Assembly (NCBI GenBank): GCA_005223375.1
Contig: RXOD01003917.1
Coordinates: forward strand, 1 to 37,405
Length of the DNA: 37,405 nt
Direction of reading: 5' to 3'
Source of the DNA: Amoebophrya sp. AT5.2
Lineage: Eukaryota > Sar > Dinophyceae > Syndiniales > Amoebophryaceae
This document shows positions 10,509-20,829 of the stretch, in pieces (the first letter of the stretch is position 1; each line of letters begins with the position of its first letter). The notes beneath the pieces were generated by a model, which was not told the DNA's origin, did not search any database, and saw only the letters and a program-made list of their open reading frames with translations. Position numbers and translations under genes: made by a program.

Positions 10509-10621
10509 TACCTGCGTGATACAACATCTTCTCCCGGATCTACGCAGTCACACGTACTCGTACCCCCGCGGCCAGCAGCTCGTCAGGCCGGCAGCAACTT
10601 AAAGTTGCTTGCGTCGCATCC

Positions 10622-11151
10622 ATGCCCATCTTCCCCAAAACAAAGAATCTTTCAGGGTGTTGTTTTGATCCAGAAGGAACGAGAAGCTCCTGGTGGCGCA
10701 CAACATGGTGCGCACCCAGCCTCGACCGGTAACAAGTTCAAGAAGTTCATGCTTAGCGTTAGCCGCTCCAGCGGTGCGCCGGGATCGGCAGCGGGTTCGG
10801 GAACGTCTCTGGCACTACTTTGCCTCGAGGTGGCGACCAGCAACGGCGACGGCGCGGCCAGGGCCGACGAAGGACAACTACGCCTTTCAACTGGAGCTTT
10901 TGCGTGCGGGCTTTCCCGCCTTCATTTCCTCTCCGCAACGACAACGAGCGTCCTGGTTTTGGAACACTTGTCAAGAACACAAGAGTTTAGTACAACAATT
11001 GTTGAGAAACAGAAAAAGCAAGAACAGGCAGGTTTCGACGATATACGTTCCGCTTCTGGCCTGCTTCTCGACGCTCAGGGAGGCACCTTCAGGTTCTGAT
11101 GAACGAACGCGTTCTGCTAGCTCCCCGACGTCATTCCGTTGTACAGGATGA
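10622..11151 (+). other. Unresolved coding-like region, open in several frames
   Basis: At least two + frames stay open for 140-165 codons and overlap almost fully. One ends at TGA 11099 (with KQKKQEQAGFDDIRSASGLL near its end). The other ends at TGA 11151 (with DNYAFQLELLRAGFPAFISS). A candidate start is ATG 10622, with a possible 43-nt intron at 10730-10772 (gtaaca...ctccag). I could not decide between them by codon use or homology. It may be a separate small gene or further exons of the preceding one, though that gene meets a stop at 10508. No family recognised. Confidence 0.3.
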
Positions 11152-12024
11152 ATCGTCTTGCGCTGGGGTCAGGAGGAAAACTTTGGCAGCTGATGGAGTA
11201 GATGATGAATTTTGCACCCATGTGGCTATTTTGTTGAAGGAGTAGCGCTCCCGCTCGCAACAGCGCACAACATAGCAAGAACGCAAACGAACTACAGACA
11301 AGGGACGCCCATCGCCGTGTGGCATCTGGTCAACAAAGAAATCAAAAGTTTTTCTTTTTATTGGCGTACAAAAATAACCGAACCACAGAGTCGTCATATA
11401 TGCATAATAGTATACGTCGTCCACGATGAAGCAGTAAGTTGTAGATTGATGTCCATGTCGCAGGCAGCGGCAGCGGGCTTTGTTGAAGGATTCGCTCCTC
11501 TTCTTTGTCGAGCTCATCATGCGGCGCGGTCGGCCTCGGCAGGGGCCACCTGCTTCACCTATTTGTTCAGCTGGAGTTGAAGTTTCGGAATTCAGTCGTG
11601 CTGCCCTCCACCCGGGATCCGGCTCCACGAGGAATCGTTGGTTTGTCGTTCTTTTTGTGAGGCCCCAGAGTTGAAAGGATCGCAATCCATGGCATGATCG
11701 TGAGTGACGAAAGCAAAGAAAGACGTACTAGCAGTCAGTGCCGGTGGGCGGTGGCGGTGGAAGGAGAAGCCACTGCGTAAAGGGAAAGCGATACCGACGA
11801 AGCCAACGTCGTGTAAGACAAAGTGATGAAGATCAAGATGATGAAATCGTTGTAGATCTTCGTAAAACAACAGTGAGTAGTGCACCAGCATACAAAAATA
11901 GTAAATAGATAAATATCCGCGGTTGACTCGGACGTCTCGGAGTAGAAGAAAGTTGAGGGGGCAGTTGGTTCCACCATGCATTGTCCTTGCGTTAACGACC
12001 GCCGTTGATTCATCGGGTAAATCA
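11152..12024. other. Intergenic region before the four-exon coiled-coil gene
   Basis: No supported gene. Open frames on both strands are short or are extensions of shadows of the following gene. A short uORF (ATG at 11975, nine codons) precedes the chosen start at 12025. Confidence 0.4.
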
Positions 12025-14849
12025 ATGGTTTCGCGCCGTCGCACAGGCGCAGCAGCTGCGTCATCTTCTTCTGCGAAAGTGAAGAGCCCGCAAAGGCCCG
12101 CGAAAGACGGGTCCCAAACCACGATGACAGTCGTTCCGGGCGGGTCGTATTTGGACAGCATCCCGCACGGGAAAAAGCAGCGCATCATGGAACTGGCGCG
12201 CGAAATACGCACGTACAGCGACCAGGGAACCGGTGCCTTCAAGCTCTCGGGAACTGGTTCCGGGGGACTCGCGCATCCGGGGCTTCTCACCATTGGAGGC
12301 TCGTCTTCCTCATCATCGGCACGCGCGGATCGTGTTAAGCCTGGCGGTTCTTCCTCCGCGGAAGCTGCTGCAGGAGGGCAATCCACAGCCCCTGACGTTC
12401 CTGCGTTCCTCAGTTCGCTTGAGGCGGACGAAACGATCAACAAGCTCGAGCGGCAGCTGGCCGCCGCGAACGCCCGCGTGATTGAGCAGGAGGAGCAGGT
12501 CCTTGCGCTTCTCGAGGCTAAACGCCAGGACGCAGTCACGAACGAAAGCCACGTGAAGCAGTTGCAGGAGAAGTTACACCTGATGACGAAGAACAACCGC
12601 CAGATGGGGCTGGAAATGGACTCCGCGGTCCGCGAGCAGGAACAGGCGCGAAAGGCGCAGGAGAAACACCGGCGGCAGCTGCGGATCGAGTGGGGCCACG
12701 GGGAAGAATTGCGCGGTTTGATGGTGGAGATGCTGGAACAGGCGGAATTTTGGAAGGCCCGGGCCGGTGACGGGGCCCTGTGGAAGCGCCGCCTGGAAAA
12801 GGTGCTGAAGGGAATTTCGGAAAGCGGCGCGGCTGGACGGAGGGGGGGCGGGTCGGGACCGGCGGTAGAAAACAGCCTGCTCGACGACGACGTCGAACCA
12901 ATCGACGCTGCGGACCTGCTGGTGGAGGAGGGACGGGAGTTCGATTTGGGTGGTCAGGTAGCTGCGAATGCGGGTGCAACGCAGTTGATGAGGACGTCGA
13001 CTACGCAGGGCGCGTTTGGGGGCGGCAGCCGGGAACGACCGGGGGACACGGTACTTAGTACGCTCCGGCTTTTTTCCTCTGCTTCTTGTTCTTTTTTTAC
13101 TTTGCTTCATCTTGTTCATGCTGTCGTGACGATCTGAAATGCAATTTTCGACGCTCACAGGCCGTCCGCAAAAAGTACGAGGCCGAGATCCAGCGGCTGC
13201 AGAACCAGGTCGAGAAGCTGCAGAAGCAGGAAAAGCAGCGCCAGGCGGCCAAACTGCAGGGCGGAAACCCGAGCGCCAACCCGGAGGCGAACAGCAAAAC
13301 CCTTCTTGATCTGTGCCGGAAGATCAAGGCGTTGCAAGAGCAAAACGCACAGTTCCGAAAGAAAGTGTCGAAAGACACCGATTACATCAAACTTCTGGAG
13401 CGAAAACTGTTGACAAGCGCTTCGTCGCGTGGGGCGCTTGGCTATGGAAGTAAAGGTGGGGGGCGGGGGTCGTCGTCGGCGCGGAATGCGGGCACGGCAC
13501 TGGCGCATGCGACACTAAGCCCAGAATCCGCCTCGAGGAGGATCATGAACATGAACTTGCGCAGCGGGGGGGGAAGCGGGTTTTCGTCGGCCGGCGAGGG
13601 CACGGGTCCGCTAGATTTCTCATACCTCGGAAGCGGGGGCCGTCGAGCAGCTGGACCCCAGCCGGTATTTGTGAAAAAAGTAGCGACTGCAATTGATATT
13701 TTCATGTTCAATGGCGCAATGTCTGTTCTCGACACGACCAGGTACCGTGCGACGAAGGGACGCGCGTGCTTGATGTGCAACGAATAACCATTGAGTCCGT
13801 GCCACATCACCGCGCGGATACAGCACCCCACCGCTTGGAAACCTCGGTGGAAGAGTCGACCATATTGTGTGCTTTCGGGAGTTCAGGTACTTATAATTAA
13901 ATAAGTATTTTTCTTCGGATCCGGAAATTAATTTGGGCTCACGTGGTGAACATTCGAAAACTGAAACATCAACATCTACATCATGTGATGAATTCATCCG
14001 CCGCTCTCGTTCCTGCTTCATCTCGGCAAAGACTTTCTTGATCTCGTGCGAACAAACTTGCCAACAGGCCACGACCTTGTCGAGGAAGGAGGTGCCGGGA
14101 TGCATTATGTTCCGCCGCCTAAAGAAGTAGACGCAGCCGCAGGAGCAGGAGGCAGCCTGTCGGACCAGCCATCGCCCGTCGTTCTAGAAACATCAGCGGG
14201 AGCTGCCCCGACCTCGGGAGCACGAGCAGCTGCAGCCATAATTATAGGCACTGGAATAACTGGCGGTCGCGGTCCTGCGACGACCGCAGCGTCCTCCTCC
14301 ACGCGGCTTCGGCGACGTTTCAGGTCGACACAGCCACAGCCATCGAGTTCCAGTATAGGTGCAGCGTCCGTGTCACCCTCCCCCGCCGCTGGGATAAGTT
14401 TCACCGACCCGCAGCAGGCCGTGCATTCAGATCAAGGAATTATGACGACCGCAAATGGAGGCTTCGCAACGCCCGATGACTACGGCGCGCAGCAACTACA
14501 ATTACCGTTCTCAACGCCCCTGGAAACGGTTCCGCCACCAGCCGCGGCTCCCCATCTCGAATTCATGCAAATACATCAAGATAGTAGCACTGTCGGCTCG
14601 TCTCACAGTCACAATTCGAGTTCAGTTGCAGCGCAGCAGGACCTGCATCCTCATTTATCGATAGGAGAGCATGAGCACCACAATAACGTCATCGCGTCGG
14701 GCGTTTCTGACGAACGCGGCGGGGCGGAGGTGGACGAGCCCGAGGATGAATTCGATCTGTCTGTACTGGAGAAGTTTACGAGCGACTGCGCAACCTCGCT
14801 CCTGCATGCCTCGCGCTCGCCCGGGCCGTCGAAGAAGTCGAACAAATAG
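12025..14849 (+). CDS. Coiled-coil protein of unknown function, four exons
   Basis: Exons 12025-13050, 13161-13664, 13742-13886 and 14068-14849 join in phase (0, 0, 1) to give 818 residues ending at TAG. ATG 12025 is the first in frame. The N-terminal 130 residues are Ser/Gly/Ala-rich. A long coiled coil runs at about 133-250 (heptad-like, with ETINKLERQLAAANARVIEQ) and a second at about 343-415, beginning at the exon 2 junction (VRKKYEAEIQRLQNQVEKLQ). The remaining C-terminal part is low complexity (Ser/Ala/Gly/His) with an acidic segment near the end (DEPEDEFDLSVLEKF). Exon 3 is short (48 codons) and open only in the spliced frame, which supports the model. Donors are gtactt, gtattt and gtactt. 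A structural role, for example at a centrosome, basal body or cytoskeleton, would fit the coiled coils, but nothing in the sequence proves it. Confidence 0.75.
13051..13160 (+). other. Example intron of the local type (coiled-coil gene, intron 1)
   Basis: Begins gtactt and ends ctcacag, 110 nt, pyrimidine-rich in the middle, with in-frame stops in the upstream frame. It typifies the window's introns: short, GT-AG, most with a GTA donor. The other inferred introns are 8047-8150, 8450-8560, 9762-9872, 10215-10271, 10296-10382, 13665-13741, 13887-14067, 16645-16928, 20256-20368, 22148-22336, 22675-22886, 23008-23150, 23894-24015, 25490-25639, 25965-26157, 28187-28297, 31268-31456, 31610-31791 and 36598-36814. 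Confidence 0.75.
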
Positions 14850-15260
14850 AAAGTAGTATACAACGAAGTATCCGGATCGATCCAGTCGCAGAAAAATCGG
14901 GCCACATCCACTGACTACTTGTTCTTTTTGTTCAAAAACGAACCGAACTGCTTTTGTTTTTCCGCTGGTGGATTCCGAGATGATAGATATTTTCCTCTCC
15001 AGCCAGAAGCCGCAGCAATTCCAGCAGCCAGTGCGTGCATGTGTTCGTTTGCTGACACTGGTTGTCTCTCGACACTGCGATTGCTTTGCTGGAGTGTTTC
15101 ATTTTGTGAAGGATCTGACCTCTATCTGTTGAGACTCGTGCTCGTGGTGCTGGTGCTCGTACTTGTACTATGGTGTTCGGCAGTCTCAGTCTGTTCGCAG
15201 ATTGATGGGTCCACAACCTCCACCACGTCCTCCTCCACCAGATTTCCATGTGAACGTGAG

Positions 15261-15329
15261 CGTGCACGTAGACCAGAGTCAAGCTTCTACCAGTCGTTCT
15301 TTTCCGTGCACGTAGACCAGAGTCAAGCT
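15261..15329. repeat. 25-bp direct repeat, 44-bp period
   Basis: The 25-base unit beginning CGTGCACGTAGACCAGAG and ending AAGCT occurs at 15261-15285 and again, identical, at 15305-15329. Just upstream is GTGAACGTGAGC, a 12-mer also found at the left end of both copies of the ~300-bp repeat. Confidence 0.9.
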
Positions 15330-15549
15330 ATCTGCATCGTGAAGCTACCGGTCGGTCTTTTCGGTGTGCAAAGAACGTCGCTAGCGCTACGTGATGGTTA
15401 ACGTGCCTCTCAAGTTGTTCTTCCCTGGAAAAGCGCTGATCTGATTTATTAGCCACTTCTGCAATCCGAAGTAAAGTTCCCGTTCTGCGATCGTCTGATC
15501 CGAAAGCCAGTGTCGAAAAAAAAAAAGTTACGTCACTCTGGCCTCCTTG

Positions 15550-15846
15550 TAGTGAACGTGAGCCATGACTTCCTGCTGCGCCACGACCACAGGCACAGTC
15601 ACAGGAACACGAACAGGGGCAAGACGAGGGAGGCGCGCGCGAAAATACCGGAGAAGCTGCTGCTGGATCCGGACTGAGCGTGAGCGATGATTTTGGTAGC
15701 GATGATTCGCTTCGTCACGCTCACGTGCTTCGTCGAATAAATCAAAGAATGTCCATCGGCGCGGAGTTCGTCATCTTTGATGCGTTGTTTAGTTTCTTCC
15801 GACCGCTGGAGGGGGCGTAAAAACACGCTCACGCATTGTACAGATC
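15550..15846. repeat. ~300-bp dispersed repeat, copy 1
   Basis: Starts TAGTGAACGTGAGCCATG and aligns over nearly its full length with 18971-19273, with few substitutions and four small indels. It lies about 520 bp upstream of the RING/TRAF gene. On the minus strand it has a 77-codon open frame (15599-15832) whose central part matches that in copy 2. It contains a tandem GCGATGATT and an inverted CGTGAGCG/CGCTCACG pair. It may be a duplicated 3' UTR of the RING/TRAF gene or a family of short mobile repeats. Confidence 0.85.
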
Positions 15847-16367
15847 ATAAATATCTATGTGAATTTTACCACGATGATATGACGAAGGGGCGCCGGCGTG
15901 CCACACGGGTTTACTCTCACTTTCGATAGGCTTCAAATTCCTTGATTTTTCGACTTCGGTATCGAGCCTGAGAGAGAGAGCGTCACTGAGAGTGATTGAT
16001 TCGAGTTCGACTTACAGCTACTGCTACTCGCTTTGTGAGAACACCCTAGTTCGTCTTCTTTTTCATTTCCGTTCTGCTTCGCTTTGATATTTTACTTTGT
16101 TTAGGTAAGCCTTGTTGGCGCAGGAGCAACTGATGGTAACACAGCAACAAATAATGTACAGTACACGAGGACATCACCCGCTCCCGCAGTGACAGTACAC
16201 GACAGACATGGAGTGAGTTGCTGATTCTTGATTCCGTCTGATGAAGCAGCGATAATTAGCCTGCACTCGCGTCGCACCATGCTTGGCCAGCATGGTTTGT
16301 TCTTTTTTTGAATCGGTTTCGAGTCCGACTGCGCGGAGTTTGTAACGAGAAGGCGGGATCTCTCAAC

Positions 16368-18973
16368 ATGGGACGGTACAAAGTCGACGATATTTTCGTG
16401 GGGGACCCCGCCCAGGCCGAGCATCTGGAGGAGTTCATTTGTCCCGTGTGCAAGAGCTTCTTCGATGATCCAGTCCAGCTTTCGTGCACGCACATCTACT
16501 GCAAGAACTGCATCGCGCCCTGCGAAGCTTGCCCGGTCTGCCGCGACGAAATCTATACCACAGACGGCAAAAAAGGACGCCCGCTCTCGGAAGTCAACAA
16601 ACCCGTGCTGCGCATGATGAACAAAATGAAAGTGCGATGTCCGCGTAACTACTACCCCTCATTTTTCATTGTTGCCACCAGTTTGTGTCCGCGTTCGGTG
16701 GAAACGTTTTCAAAATCAATGTCAATCTACTGTAATTATGCAAATCGTAACTAATCGATGCTATCTTTCGTACGAGAACGGAGTTCTTCTTCATCTTTGC
16801 TAAGATTTAAGTCTTGATTACTTAATGCCCATGCCGATACTTCATGATCCTGATCCACAGTTCGTTGTACCGCTGATGATCGAAGACGAGCTCATAGATA
16901 TTTGGTTTCATCCAAAAAATTTCAACAGATTCCGCTTCGGACTCTCACCTTGTCTGCGAGGCCGTCAGCGCGAGCGATCTTGACGGCGGCTCTGGTGGCG
17001 CCGGAGATGCATCCTCATCTTCTTCTAGCTCGAACCACAACCAGAACCAGGCTGGTGCAGCAGCGTCTTCCGGCCAACAAGGCAGCGACAACATGAACTC
17101 GCCAGCCTCGAAAAAGCGGAAGGTCGCCGAGCCCAAAAGCGGGAAGGCTAAGGCGAAGGCGAAGTCAGCTGCGAACAAATCATCGAAGGGGAAAGCTGCC
17201 GCAGCAACACTTTCCGCTTCTGCCGATAACGTCGAAAACTGCACCTGGACCGGCGAATATGGCGACCTTCTCGCGCACCACCTCCGTATCTGTCCGCTTC
17301 ATCTCGTTGACTGTCCCGACGGGTGCGGCGAGAAGTTGCAGCGACGCAAAATCGAGGAGCACCTGAAAACCAACTGCCGGCTTGGTTTCGTCCAGTGCCA
17401 CATTTGCTGGGAACGATTGCGGAAGGGCGACGATGCGATGCGCCTCCACATGCAGGAGAAGGCCGCGCTGCACGTTCAACTCCTCGAGCAGAGGTTGAAG
17501 GAAGAGGAGTGTCGCACGCGGATGGCGGCCAATCAAGCGCAGTGGAATTCCACAGGTGCGCTCAATCAGCGCCTGTCTGCCGTGGAGGTTCTGGTCCGCG
17601 ACATACGGGCGAAGGTAATGGCCCCGGAGGCGCTGGCGATCGTAGAGTGGAAATTCGCGGCGAAGGACTTGTTTGAAGCAGCGCGAAAGAGCCCGGGGAA
17701 GGTGGAGCCGGCATGGACGTCGGACGGAGTGTTTATTCCGCAGGTCGGAGATGGTGTGCAAATGATGCTTTTCGACACGGCGGCGATTTACGGCAAGGCG
17801 GGCCCTAACTCAGAGCGGGAGCACGAGGGTAAGTTTGGGCTTTCTCTGCATTGTCCCGCTGCAACGATTACGGGAGAGCTGCGCGTCATCTACTCGTACT
17901 CCCCACCAGCTTTATTTGGGTGGAGTCATCCAGCGCCGAGCGCGCAGCAGTGTCGTGTGATTTCCAGCGTGCCGTTTTCCCAGGAATGCTTCGTGCCGGA
18001 TCATGAGGGGATGCACGTGGCGTTTCCCACATTTGGCGAGTTGAAAGACATCGAAGTTCGGAAAGAAGTCGTCGTCCAGCTCAAGATTGCGAAGGTCCAC
18101 TCGCTCTGCGTTGGAACCCTCGAGAACTCGTCGTCTTCCTCTGCGCAAGGCCTACATCCGGAGCCACCCATTGACCGACGCACCTTCGAAGAGGTTTTTG
18201 GGCGATCGTCACCCTCTACGACAGGTCCAGATAATGCAAGCGGAACCCGCGCGAAGCGTGGCGCAGCTGTGCCGCCGCCACCCCCACCCTCCTCTACTCA
18301 ACCCTCGACAGGAGGAGCAGCTTCTATGTTCGGAAGGCCAGTTCCGAGTCAACAAACTCAAGCTCTGTTCGATTCGCTTCTTTCTCGCTCGAGAGAGGTG
18401 GTGAGCGAGCGGCTACTTCTCTCGAGCTTATCTTCATCATCGCGAGCAGCAGCAGCACGGGGTACCACGACCAGCGGACGCGCGCCGGGGGCTTCGACAA
18501 ATTCGATCTTTTGCGCTCCTGCAGCATCGTCATCAGGTGCAGGCCGAGTGAAGAATAATGACAACGAGCGGGGGCGCGCGCGCGGCGCAGCGGCTCATTC
18601 CATTTCGAATCCGCCAGCTGCCACGACTTCGAATCCAGGCGATCCAAGTGTGTTCGATCGACTGGGTCTGGATTTGAACAACACCTCTTTCGGCGTGGAT
18701 CCAGCATCGTCGAGCAGCCTCTTTGGCATAGGAGGATCGGGCTTGCGCTTGCAATCTGCAACTGCGTCTGCAAATTCGTCGACGACGGGGCTCGGCGCGA
18801 GCGGTACAACAACATTCTTACCAAGTGGGAGTACTGGGAACGGGGGGACCTCTACTGAAACTGAAGGCAGTGGAACGGCAATTGGCGAAGTCGCAAACGC
18901 AACGGCGAACCCAGCGCCGGCTGCAGTAGCAGCTTCAGGGGAGCGGGACGAAACCGAAAGCCGCAATGAATAG
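16368..18973 (+). CDS. RING and TRAF-type zinc-finger protein, probable E3 ubiquitin ligase, two exons
   Basis: Exons 16368-16644 and 16929-18973 (phase 1 junction) give 773 residues. A C3HC4 RING lies at C25, C28, C40, H42, C45, C48, C55, C58, the usual E2-binding module of ubiquitin ligases. About 100 Ser/Asn/Gln-rich residues follow, with a basic nuclear-localisation-like run (KKRKVAEPKSGKAKAKAK, about 154-171). Next are TRAF-type zinc-finger sequences at about 193-255 (CTWTGEYGDLLAHHLRIC; CPDGCGEKLQRRKIEEHL). A coiled coil at about 265-325 precedes a region (about 330-490) that may be a divergent MATH/TRAF-C domain. The C-terminal 280 residues are Ser/Thr/Gly/Ala-rich. RING, TRAF fingers, coiled coil and MATH in that order match the TRAF family. 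The stop codon is the first base triplet of repeat copy 2. The donor is gtaact and the acceptor ttcaacag. Confidence 0.85.
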
Positions 18974-19273
18974 TGAACGTGAGCCATGACTTCCTGCTGC
19001 GCCACGACCACAGGCACAGTCACAGGAACAACATGAACAGGGGCAAGACGAGGGAGGCGCGCGCGAAAATACCGCAGAAGCAGCTGCTGGATCCGGACTG
19101 AGCGTGAGCGATGATTTTGGTAGCGATGATTCGCTTAGTCACGCTGACCTTCGTCGAATAAATCAAAGAATGTCCTCCATCGGCGCGGAGTTCGTCATCT
19201 TTGCTGCGTTGTAAATAGTTTCTGCCGACCGCTGGAGGGGGCGTAAAAACACGTTCACGTACTATTGTACAGA
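18971..19273. repeat. ~300-bp dispersed repeat, copy 2, starting at the RING/TRAF stop codon
   Basis: Aligns with 15550-15846 from its first base. The first three bases, TAG, are the stop codon of the RING/TRAF gene, so this copy is or replaces that gene's 3' UTR. Relative to copy 1 it has +3 near 19030, -3 near 19150, +3 near 19173 and +2 near 19215. The minus-strand open frame at 19020-19277 (85 codons) shares the peptide core SVTKRIIATKIIAHAQSGSS with copy 1. Confidence 0.85.
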
Positions 19274-20080
19274 GCATGATGAGAAAGATTCGTAAAATAT
19301 GTTCTGCAACCTGAGGTAATAGAAGGCCCTAGCTATGCCTATGCGTAACTTATGATTGATTTTGCTCATGCTCGCGCTTGCATAAGTACGTAGTTGTAAG
19401 AAGTGCGTTCTTCTCGTTGCTTTCGTCATGGATGTTCGTGTTTGTCCTACATCTGCTAGCTAAACTACACGCTACTGAACGTCACACACTGGTGAAGACT
19501 TGTGCTCCTACCCTAGTAAATCCCAATGTATCAAGAAGAAGAAGAAGATGAAACAAACTGGAAGAACGCCGAGACGACCGAAAATTGCAGTACTATATTT
19601 GCTGAGTCTCACCTCTCACCGTGGCCGTGCGCACGTTGTGATGCCCGTGAGACGATGAATGTGGAATGCTCATGCCCCCCAGAAGTGAATCTGATTTCTG
19701 TCGGCGCTCACGCCGCATATCGAAAAAATGCAAGGGCCACAACTTGAAAACACATCCATATTTACTTACGCTGACAAGAAAACCTAAAGCGTGGCTGTGT
19801 CTCAGCCTCAGGCAGATATGGCCTATGTTGACTTTGCACTAATTTGCTTTTCGGGTTCATCCGGCAAAGGCAATATACATTTGCTCATGTTCGCGTGGTT
19901 GATTAAGACGCCCAAGGGCGCTTTGAACGAGTATAGGCGAACGCGAAGTGGAAGTCGATAAATAAAAAAATAACGCGAGCGAAATGAAGAGAAGATGGAA
20001 AAAAAGACAAACTGCTTCGTCAGCGCGATAACAACGGAAGCAAGCAAGTGCAGCGACAGGGAGCATTTTTCAGCAAAAAA
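19274..20080. other. Intergenic region before the DM10-like gene
   Basis: No supported gene. It is AT-richer than the coding parts, with only short open frames. A purine-rich tract (AAGAAGAAGAAGAAGATG) lies near 19533-19551. Confidence 0.45.
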
Positions 20081-20829
20081 ATGGCCTGCTTGGAGTTCGA
20101 ATCGGTCTGGGTCACGCCCCAAGGCGAGCGCGAGGGGATTCGCCTTGTTTTTGACATTCTCACTGCGCAGACCCACGTGACCATCGCCGGACACCAGACC
20201 CAGACAACCACATGTCTGCACACAGTGACGCCGCCCAGTATAGCGTGCCCTCTTGGTTGATGTTGTTGTCGATGTAGAAGACGGATCGATGTTCTTGATG
20301 CCAAGGAAGAGGTGTCTGCAAAGCATTTCGATGCAGCAAGAGCACGGAGACGAAAACATTTATCGCAGCCCGCCGCGCTTCCGTGTGGGACTTGTACCTC
20401 AACGCAGAGGTGGAACTCTTTGGAAAGCGGATCACGCTGCGGCAGTGTACGGTGTCCACCACGCGATGGCTTGAGTACTGGTCCGCGCGCCTGCACAAGA
20501 CGATTGCCGCGCTCGAAGAGGAAATTCGGACGGCCGACCCCGTCGCCGCGAAAAGTCTCGACTACGTCGGCGGAATGAACAGCGGGGGACTTGTCGGTAA
20601 CGGACCGAAGTTTTCTGCGGGTGGCAACGGCAGCCAGCAGCTGCGCCCGCTAATGCTGAAGGCGCATCGACTGCAGAAGACGCTAGCGAAGTCGCGGGCA
20701 AACGACGGAGAGCCCCTCGCGCGAACAACAGGAGGCGGCAAGCGACTCCAGAGTGGCGCTGGGCTGCAAGTGCCGCCCGAGATGTTTGAAATCGAAATGC
20801 TGCCGATGGGTTCCGGCGGGGACGCCTAG
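20081..20829 (+). CDS. Possible DM10-like domain protein, two exons
   Basis: Exons 20081-20255 and 20369-20829 join at phase 1 to give 211 residues. ATG 20081 is the first in frame and lies in an A-rich context. Exon 1 encodes a beta-strand-like segment (EGIRLVFDILTAQTHVTIAG). Exon 2 continues with YLNAEVELFGKRITLRQCTV and a Trp-rich helix (TTRWLEYWSARLHKTI), then a Gly/Ser-rich tail and an acidic, Met-rich C-terminus. The strand pattern followed by a 'V-x-L-F-G-K-x-I-T-L' turn resembles the DM10 domain of ciliary proteins such as EFHC1 and NDK7. That likeness is by eye and weak. The donor (gttgat) is atypical, so the exact exon 1 end is uncertain, but the exon 2 acceptor (atcgcag) and the phase agree. 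A cilium or axoneme link would fit a flagellate protist if the domain call holds. Confidence 0.55.

Larger units (their letters stand above)
14850..16367. other. Intergenic region holding a direct repeat and the first copy of the ~300-bp repeat
   Basis: No supported protein gene. It contains a 25-bp direct repeat (15261-15285 and 15305-15329), an 11-A run at about 15516-15526 and repeat copy 1 (15550-15846). The 160-codon open frame at 14919-15401 is hydrophobic and Ser/Leu/Val-rich with no recognisable motif. Confidence 0.45.

Noticed and set aside
11592..12596. 334-codon minus-strand open frame
   Set aside because: It is largely antisense to exon 1 of the four-exon coiled-coil gene, is Ser/Arg/Pro-rich as expected from GC-rich complement, and has no recognisable domain.
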